Below are positions 56,554 through 64,000 of a stretch of DNA of 64,000 nt, piece by piece. Under the pieces are notes generated by a model that did not search any database, was not told the DNA's origin, and worked only from the letters and a program-made list of their open reading frames with translations. Position 1 is the stretch's first letter, and every line of letters begins with the position of its first letter. Source of the stretch: Eudorina sp. 2006-703-Eu-15. Its lineage: Eukaryota; Chlorophyta; Chlorophyceae; Chlamydomonadales; Volvocaceae. Location: assembly GCA_003117195.1 (NCBI GenBank), contig BDSI01000133.1, forward strand, positions 273,501-337,500, in the 5' to 3' direction. Position numbers and translations under genes: made by a program.

Positions 56554-56948
56554 GCCGGCGGCGCGGCGCCGACGGCGCCGCGGCCGCGGCGACGCCGTAC
56601 ACGCCGACGACGTCGCGCCGCAACAGCGCCCCTGTGTTCTCTGACGCCCGACTGACGGAGCACTTTCTGAACGCCGCGGCCCGTGCGACCGGCCTGCCGC
56701 CTCCGCCTCCGCCGCCGCCGCCGCAAGCCACAAGCGCGTCGGGGCTGTCGGCGGTGCCGCCCAGCGGCGCTCCGCTGCTGCAGCGCCAGCTCTTGGAGCT
56801 GGAGAACGCCGCCGCCGCGGTCGCGGATCTGGCGGCCCGAGTGGCGACGGGGACTCTCTCTGTGCCTACGCCGGGCGCCGCGCGGGCGGGTCACCCCCCG
56901 CCCGCCACCGCACGGACCGCAATCAAGGCCTTGCACACGAACATATAG
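56554..56948 (+). CDS. Candidate proline-rich exon, unknown protein
   Basis: An open frame after GATGTCAAG shows TPYTPTTSRRNSAPVFSDAR, a short segment RLTEHFLNAAARATG, a P9 run, and a likely helix LLQRQLLELENAAAAVADLA, ending at a TAG at 56946-56948. The mix of alanine-rich, polyproline and helical segments is usual for chlamydomonadalean proteins and reads better than the minus-strand alternative, which is arginine-rich. No donor or start codon is secure. The function is unknown. Confidence 0.35.
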
Positions 56949-59319
56949 GCTACATTCACGCAAGGGCATACACCGCGCAAGCGACGGCGGCCGGGGCGTC
57001 AAAATCCAGCAGTCCCGCGAGCGGGATCCACACCCGCCCACGTAGTCCGGGCATTGGTACGGCGCGGCTGGCGCCATGCGAGAAAATGCATGGCTCCGGA
57101 ACCGAACCTGCGTCCGCCGGTAGTGCACGTCGACGGGTTGGAGTCCACATGCCGCCGGGAATGGGCAAAGGCATCTCATATCGTTAGGCCACCTCGCTCA
57201 CGCCCGCTTGGGGCACACAGCCAGCCAGCTGGACACCCGCAGAGCCCGGAGGCCAGCCAGTTCAGCCGCTTTAGCGGCGAAGCGCCCGCCGCCTCGCGAG
57301 TGCGGTATCGACACCAGGGGGCAGGAGCCCCGGACGGACCATCTGTGCCGCAAGCACGCACGCATGCCGGCCGGGCGGGCGGTGCCAAGTCAACTAGCGC
57401 GAGGCGGCAGCGGGTATCTGCGGCTGGACACCCAGCGCCTCGCGGACGACGTCGTCCAGCAGAACCCCGATGGCGCGAACGGGCACCAAGTAAGCGGGCG
57501 CCCGCGTCAGGCACGGCGCCGGTGCGTGGGAAGGCGGCATTGACATGGGCGAGCGGCGCACAAGCGCTCCGTGTGTATGTCTAGCACGCACTTTCTAACG
57601 CCGTACGTTGATTCCGGGACTGGGCCGCCCAGTGCCAACTGCAGCCGGCAGGAGTGGACGGGCGGCCTCACGCGAGCCCGAAGGCAGGGGGGGGTGCGTA
57701 GTGTGCGGGCCGGGGCGGGCCAGCCCGGCTGGGCTGACTACGGACGCGGACGCACCCGAGGCGGCGGCGGGGAACGCCGGCCGGCCCCGGGGCCGCGGCG
57801 CCCGACAGACCAGTGGTGATTGGGACGGAGGAGCGTCGCCCCGACACTCGACGTGCCGTCCCCCACCAAATCAGACACCCACACACAAGCGGGCAGGGAA
57901 GGCAGGCGCCACGGGGATCGAGAGGCGCCATCACCGACGGGACGCCGGCGGCGGCGGGGGGCTGCCACCAATCGCCGGCATGCGCCAGCAGGTATGCCGT
58001 CAAGGCGGCGGCGGCGGCGGACACCGCCGCCGGCTTCAGCCAGCTCATCCAGCAGGTAAGCGGCGGGCCGTAGTCCCGGATGACGGCCACGCCGGGCATG
58101 CCCGCCGCGCGGTGACCCCGCCAGGCCGTCCACATCGCCTCGGAGAAGGCACGCACACCGGCGAGCCGCGGCCGCAGGGCCGCCACCCTGCGGAGCGCGC
58201 GGGAATCTGACCGACGGCCTGCATCAACTCCTCCAAGGGATCCGCGCTCACGTATACCGCGCTGCTGACCGCCGCACGCCCCGCACGCCCCGCACGCAAA
58301 CCAGTTGCGTCGATCCACGAGCATCTCGCGCTGGGCCCCGGCGTCCCGCAGCGCAGGCTCCCATCGGCGTACGCGCAGCCCCCACCTCGGGCAGCATGAG
58401 CGAGCGAGGCCTGCCTGCCACCGCGCCGGCAGCCTCGGCGTCCGCACGTCTGGAAGACGTCAGGCGGCGGCTTGCAGGTCACGCTCCGCCTGCATCGCTC
58501 AATGGATGCACGGCGGCGTCCATGCACAGCAGCACCACCCCGCTGATGGCCGGCAGCGAAGTCCTCAGGGCGTCGAAAAGAGACAGCCCAGACACACCCA
58601 GCCCGGCGGCAAATAATGACCAGGTCCTCCGGGCGCGCCTGCCTGCTGCATGTTTTTCAGCCGCCCTAGGAGGAGGCCAGTCCGACCCCACCGGCCATCT
58701 GCGCGCCCGCCACTCACGCCACCGCCTGGCGCTGATCTGCGCCATCCTATAATGGGGCGCTGCCGCCTTCGGACCGGAACGGAAGTGGCCTCACATACAT
58801 GAGGTCGAGAACGAAGCGCCTGAGCGCGGCCGTCCCGATTTATCTTTTACGGTCCACGCCCGTCGGGGACCATCGGCTGTATGCGGTGCTGCTCACGCAC
58901 CCCACGCTGCTGCGCCATCACGCACGCCAGCGAGCAGGGCCTCCTCCATCTACCCCGGCCACAGAGGGTAGCACCGCCCTACCTGCGCGCCGTCGTGCGG
59001 CCCAACAGCCGCCGACACCACACAGGGAGCGCGCGCGGGGGCCGCGTTGCTTGGCCACCGCATCGAGCGAACGGCGCCCTGAGCGGAGAGGCGCCCGGCC
59101 TGGACGGACACGGAGGGACCCGAGCGAGCTGGCGGCCTCCTCCGCGGTGGCGCGCGGCATCCAGGCGTGTGCTGCCGCCCGGGCTTGCTGCCGCGGCGGC
59201 CTGCGGCCAGCAGTCGTGTCTGCTCGCGCCTCTGGACGCGCTCCGTCCGGGCGTTGGTGCGCCGCCGAATGCGTTGGCGCTCCCGCGGCACTGGGGCCAA
59301 GCCGGCCGCGGGCCCTCCC

Positions 59320-59376
59320 GGCGGGTCCACCGGCACCCCGCCGGCGGGTCCACCGGCACCCCGCCGGCGGGTCCAC
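59320..59376 (+). repeat. 23-bp minisatellite, 2.5 copies
   Basis: The unit starts GGCGGGTCCACCGGCACC and repeats exactly with a 23-bp period. Confidence 0.9.
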
Positions 59377-61397
59377 ATGCACATGCGTCACCGACGGAAA
59401 GCAACGTCTCAAGCAATCGATCGATCTGATGAACATCCGAGCCACGTACAATGGTAATAGTTACATAGGCAGGCTTGCTGCGAGCTGTAACAGAACAGAG
59501 TCACGAGTGCTAGCTGCTTGCTGAATGTGCACTCTGATTTGGAACATTGCGTGCATGCCACACGGGACGCAAGGACACATGATCGAAGCAACACGCACGG
59601 CAGTGTGTGTAGCCGCGGCGTACGGATGTACGCCTGGGGATGGCGGTGCACAGCAGCTCGAGTGGCCTTTTCACCGCCCAGTGTTACAACAGGTATCGAG
59701 ATAGACCCGTACTGTTCCGTATGTACGGCCTCGCAAAGTCGTCAGTTCCCTCGATCCTGGACGAGCGACGACCACTACTGATGACCGATCTGACCAGTTG
59801 GTCGGGTCCATCCACGTCGCGGGATTCTGTCGAGACCGACAAGTAAACCGTCGTACGCATTATATCGGCCAGCCCGCAAAAACGTCCGCAGGTTGGCGGT
59901 GGCTCCACCGACGGCTCAGAGGCGGCAGTTTGGTTGGAGCCATATCGTTGTTGCATCAGAGGATTGATTAGTCGGGTCAGCGTGCGGCGGGTATTGCAGC
60001 AGCGTGTATCTCAACTCCATTCCGCGCCCGGCGACGCATCGCAGGTACGTAGGACGCTAGTGATCTCCGCTGAACCCGTCGAGGTCATGTTAACGTTTAA
60101 GAATTCTCAGTCGAGGCTGTCCGCCATAAACATCGCTTATATTTTCGTTCCAACCACCGGCGGCGCCTACGACCGAACGGCCCTGAAGCCAACTTGCGTT
60201 GAACAACAACGTCGAACAATAACGGCCACAAAAGCAGATGCACGTCCCTGCTTGCGCATGCACACATATTACATTATTACATTATTACGGATGTTACAGT
60301 GGATCCCGCCGAGGGTCATCGGTGACGGCCGAAGCTTCCTGCACATACGTATACGGGCGGAAAAGCGGGAGACCGATCCCTTCATCACGTGCATTACTGC
60401 CGTTACGACGATTTGTACGACCTACCGTGCTCGTATTCGTACTACTGTATACGTACTACTGTAAAGAGGTAGGTGCACGTGCCCATCCCGCCTCTGGACG
60501 GTCACTGAAGGCTGACCGACCCCTGGATGCATGCGCTGCTGGCTGGGTAAGAGTGATACCCACCCCAGCCACCCGCATCCATGCCGAAATGCATGCGATG
60601 AACCAGGATGAACATACAGGTACCGCCCGCAATAATGTATGTATGATAAATATGGAACGCACTAAGAGCAAAAGACTCGCTAGACAACAAAGATTGGACA
60701 TGCAGCTGTATCTCAAAAGCCATATGCACAAGACCGCCGCACGTGTAAAAAATGCATACAAACTGCGTGCGTAGTTATTGCCCGCCGCGCCTGCAAAAGC
60801 GTGCGCAACACCTACCGACGGCGTCTCGCCTTCCCTGCCCTGCCGCGTGTCGTACTGTACGACAATGCCCGATGCCGCCCACCGACCACGTCCCCACGCC
60901 GCTAGCTAGATCTTAGCTCCAGCGGCTACACGGGCGGGGATCAAATGCTGCTCAACCCTGACTCCAATTAAAAGGCTATGGGATGGACGTCTTCGTGCGA
61001 CGACGACATGTTGCAGTCGGACGGCGACTGTACGACATACATACGGATAGGGTCTGTCCCATGAAGTACATGACTCTGCAGCGCGCTCGCATGCCGCATG
61101 CGTGTGCAGGATGTGAATCGATGAATACCCCATAGCTCATGTGCGTGTGTGTGCCCTGCCTGGAGCGCGCTGTACATCAGCAGCATCCCAAGCAATCAAC
61201 GGCGGCGTCCCCCTCGCATGCCCCACCGTCCAGACATAGCATCGTCCCTCCGTCTTCATATATTAACACGCACGCACATACTCATACTCATAAAACACAA
61301 ATACACACGGCCCCGCTCCGCCCTAAGGGGGAGGAGAGTGCTTAGGCGGTCTTTCCAAGGTAGAATCTTTGGCCAACGTCAGCCCCGGCCAGATTTG

Positions 61398-61436
61398 CAC
61401 GCACGCACGCACGCACGTACGTACACACGCACACAC
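61398..61436 (+). repeat. (CACG)n / CACA microsatellite
   Basis: A tetranucleotide run of CACG turns into GTACGTACACACGCACACAC. Confidence 0.8.
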
Positions 61437-61856
61437 TCGTAGACACACAAAAACGCCGTCTGGGCGGGTCTGGGCGGGTCTGGCCAGTAAACGCGCTCAA
61501 CCCATAGGCACACACGTAACGTTTAACTGGTCAATTCCGGCCGAGCGACTTTCTGCTGCCAGCAGTACGCCAGGAGATGGGCGCGTGCGAGCTGGATCAC
61601 GCGAACGGCTCAAACGCACCAAGTATAAGGCCCTCGAAAATATAAAGGCTCATCCTTCCCGCAGCCTCTCGCGTCCTCACATGCAGACTACCTCAGGCCG
61701 GCTGCCAAGGCGCAGCTGGACCACAGGGAACCGTACATCAGCCGTACAGGGTTCGGATGCGATGCTCCGGCGGCTGCGGGTTTTGTTAGCAACGGATGGT
61801 TTATTGGATCACATACATCGGAGCACCTCACGAAACAGACGACAGAGAACCCGTCA

Positions 61857-63061
61857 TCACCGCTTGCCCTGATGACCGCTCTGGCACTTGTGCGAAGGGC
61901 CGTGTTGCCCACGATCGTGCGGCGGCGGGCTCCGACGCGGCGACGGCGGCGGGGGTTTCCGTACAGTAGTCTTGGGCGGCGGGGACTTGTCCGAACGCCG
62001 TGGCGGCGGTGACCGGTGCTTGGCGCCGGGCAGCGGCGGCGACGGCCCCGGGCTCTTGCGGCTGGGTGGCGGCGGTTTAGTGGTGACCTTCCGTGGAGGT
62101 GGCGGCCGTCTCGAGCGCGGAGGTGGGGGTTTCCTCTTCGGCGGTGGCTGCGGCGATGGCTGCGGGGGCTTCGCCTCCGGCGACGGGGCCGGCGACGAGG
62201 ATGGCGACGGCGACTGCGACTTGGCCGTGAGCGATGGGAATTGCGGCGTCGGTCTGACGGCTGGAGGCGGCGCGGAGCTCCCCGCAGGGTCGCCGCCACT
62301 GCCGCCCCCGGTGCTGCTGTTCGTGGAGGAATCATTCCGCGCCGGGCAGACCGGCGCGTAGGCGGTGTAGTTCTTCATCGGGGCCGGCACAAGCTCGCCC
62401 GCGGAGGCCGCCGCGGTAAACTGCGGGATGGAGGGGGCAGACGGAGGGCGGCGAGCGACGTGACCTGGGGTGGTGAGCCCACGTGATGGAAGGCGCGAAA
62501 GGCCGACCCTAGGTGACCCACCCACCCAACAGACGCGACCCCTTCTGTCCGTCCGTGGGAGGATAGAAGGCCGGACGCGAAGGCAGCAGGAGAGAAGGCA
62601 GGATGCCCGCCCACGCATTCATCCCGTCGATATTACACCATCCAAGGATGCTGCGCCCAGAAGGCAGTGTATACATCATCAGGAGCAAAAGACCGCAACG
62701 AACCCCTGTTCGTGACAGTAGGTAGAGGACGGGAACGTTGGCATGCGTGCAGTGGTGCGTGGCGGGTGATGTGGAGATGCGGAAATATATAAAGGTTTAT
62801 TACCATAACCCATGAAGCTGCTGTACTTCTGCCCGTGATTCGAAAGTTCGGCCCGGGACCCGACCCAATCGGAATTTCTGCCCGGGACTCGGAACTTCGG
62901 CCCGGGATTTGAACGTTCGGCCCGGAAACCCACATCTCATCGGTGGTGGCCTCTCCGTAGTAGGTGGTGGTGTTCCTGCTGGTTGAGTCCCAGGTGCAGG
63001 TGGTTAGCAGCTCGTCGCCCGGCAGCAGCACATTGCGGGAGACGTCGGTGGTGGTAAAGCC
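61857..63061 (-). CDS. Copper type II ascorbate-dependent monooxygenase (DBH-like), C-terminal part with Pro/Ser-rich tail; partial
   Basis: Two minus-strand exons are recognised. The first (63061 to 62934) follows the acceptor CGCGCAG and reads GFTTTDVSRNVLLPGDELLT, then TCTWDSTSRNTTTYYG and TDEM before a GTGGGT donor. This is the PGDxLxTxCxxD...DEMC core of the C-terminal copper domain in dopamine beta-monooxygenase and peptidyl-glycine hydroxylase relatives. The last (62420 to 61857) follows CATCCCGCAG. It begins FTAAASAGELVPAP and MKNYTAYAPVCPARN, which parallels the segment near the end of that domain, and then becomes a tail of SPSPS, PPPP and KPPPP blocks with Lys/Arg, ending at the stop at 61857-61859. 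A middle exon (with the C after DEM) and the N-terminal copper domain are not found in the window. The enzyme would hydroxylate a substrate in the secretory pathway or outside the cell. The tail suggests cell-wall association. The substrate is unknown. Confidence 0.65.
62826..62932 (-). repeat. Degenerate minisatellite of about 20 bp in the monooxygenase intron
   Basis: About five imperfect copies of a TTCGGCCCGGGATTNGAACG-like unit lie right after the donor of the copper-domain exon. They read as repeated GPNxxIPGR motifs if translated, but follow the splice site and are taken as intronic. Confidence 0.65.
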
Positions 63062-64000
63062 CTGCGCGACGCATAATAAACGCCAGCAAACCGCAGGGGA
63101 TGCGAAGGGATTGCAGAGAACAACCCAACCCAGAAACGAACCGGGGGAAGACGCGAGGGGCCGTTGCGAGGGCGGCGGTGCGAGGGGTGCAAGACGCTGC
63201 AGTGGTCGGGTCGTGAGCGTGTTAAGCAAAGCAAAGAAACAGCCAACAGCATCCGGTGTGGTAGCGTGTGCCTGGGGGAGCTCTGTTTGTTTGAAGTAAA
63301 CTGGGCCGCGAAAAAAGAGGATTCCAGCCTGACCGTCGACCGCGGGGCCTCTGTGCGTGTGTGTTTGGGGGTAGGGGTGAGGAAGGGGGAGAAGCTGACG
63401 TGCGGCCCGCCCTCCTCCTCCCCCCCCCCCCGGCCCCTCGACGCGCGCGCGCGTAGGAGGACGGTGAGGGCGCGATTAGGAGCACTCGTTCCTTAGGGGT
63501 ATGCTAGGTATGCCGTACGCATGTAGGCAGCCCTGGCCGGCGTCCGCCTGCTGGGATGCGGCATGTCCATTCAGGCCGCGCATGAAAAGCCGGGCACCCA
63601 CCAACGCGCCGTACAGATTGCAACCCCTTCCCCCGTTCATCCGTTTCAGTACAGTGCAGTTTGGATGATGCCGCCAAGGGCATCACAGCATTGCCAACGT
63701 GCACCGCTGCTGCATGTCTGCTCCCGAACTTGCCGTAACCAAAGCAACGTCACGCACCGCACCGTACTGCACTGCTACATTGACTTCACGCACCACACCG
63801 TACTGCGCTGCTAAAATGACGTCGCACACCGCACCCTGCTGCGCTGCTTGGTCCTACGCGCGCGTCACTTTGCCGTCACCCCTAACAGGTCCGCCTGCCT
63901 GTCTGCTTTGGCGTTGGCAAGCGCGGCCCAGGCGATAGCTGCAGCTGACTGGCGCCGAAACCACCGACCCGCCCACGCAACATACGACGCACCTGGTAGT
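63062..64000. other. Upstream intron of the monooxygenase gene or intergenic; no further exon recognised
   Basis: No exon carrying the copper-binding histidines (HxH) of the family was found on the minus strand. The stretch contains a C12-like run near 63421-63432 and a 36-bp tandem repeat at 63747-63849. The rest shows nothing I can name. Confidence 0.4.
63747..63849 (+). repeat. 36-bp tandem repeat, about three copies
   Basis: Copies start at 63747, 63783 and 63819, sharing CACCGCACCGTACTGC-like cores and ending near CTGCT. They are diverged by several substitutions. Confidence 0.8.

Larger units (their letters stand above)
56949..61856. other. GC-rich region without a resolved gene
   Basis: Very GC-rich DNA to about 59.4 kb leaves many frames open by composition. 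Some minus-strand pieces look protein-like, such as SLFAAGLGVSGLSLFDALRT (within 58479-58745) and AVYVSADPLEELMQAVGQIP (near 58230), but I cannot join them into a model. From 59.5 to 61.8 kb the DNA is less GC-rich and shows no convincing exon. A small basic frame ends at 60774 (KSHMHKTAARVKNAYKLRA) with no other support. Confidence 0.35.

Noticed and set aside
57090..57210. A minus-strand tRNA with a B-box-like GGTTCGGTTCC and A-box-like TGGCCTAACG
   Set aside because: The T loop lacks the invariant A (TTCGGTT), and neither the T stem nor the acceptor stem pairs.

Overview
The window looks like nuclear DNA of a chlorophyte green alga, most likely a chlamydomonadalean (volvocine-type) species. 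This is inferred from GC-rich coding sequence, short exons with GTACGT/GTGCGT donors and TTGCAG/CTGCAG acceptors, heavy satellite load, a complete Ty1/copia element, and a proline/serine-rich (hydroxyproline-glycoprotein-like) tail on a copper monooxygenase gene. No prokaryotic features are present.

Layout. 1-5419: a macrosatellite of three tandem units, each with a tRNA-like head, a pure ACCGC pentamer run, a long degenerate CGGCA pentamer array and a conserved GC-rich hairpin tail. 5420-6372: gene-poor, with an insert between 22-bp direct repeats. 6373-52493: one very large plus-strand gene built from a reiterated three-exon cassette with fixed intron phases (1-1, 1-0, 0-1). Two diverged cassettes (about 6.4-12.8 kb) precede nine near-identical units of about 3.7 kb. 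Each unit contains two cassettes (A and B, six exons, about 526 residues). The product would be a giant, heavily N-glycosylated, probably extracellular repeat protein of a family I do not recognise. Three copies of a non-coding hairpin/8-bp-satellite element lie in its introns, and an intact antisense copia retrotransposon (25028-30552, identical 228-bp LTRs, 5-bp duplication) sits in an intron of unit 4. The array homology stops abruptly at about 52096, next to an exon of different character that ends at 52493.

52494-64000: a plus-strand galactose-binding (F5/8 C / fucolectin-like) domain exon at 53916-54413, a perfect 90-bp palindrome at 55180-55269, a proline-rich plus-strand exon near 56.6 kb, several kilobases of GC-rich DNA without a convincing gene, and on the minus strand the 3' part of a dopamine-beta-monooxygenase-like gene with a Pro/Ser-rich C-terminus (61857-63061).

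Ten one-base deletions, all in G/C homopolymers, break reading frames in units 2, 5, 6, 7 and 8 while units 1, 3, 4 and 9 are fully open. I read these mainly as consensus errors of a long-read assembly, with pseudogenisation as the alternative. Exon joins were made by eye from splice motifs, phase and homology between copies. No transcript evidence was available.
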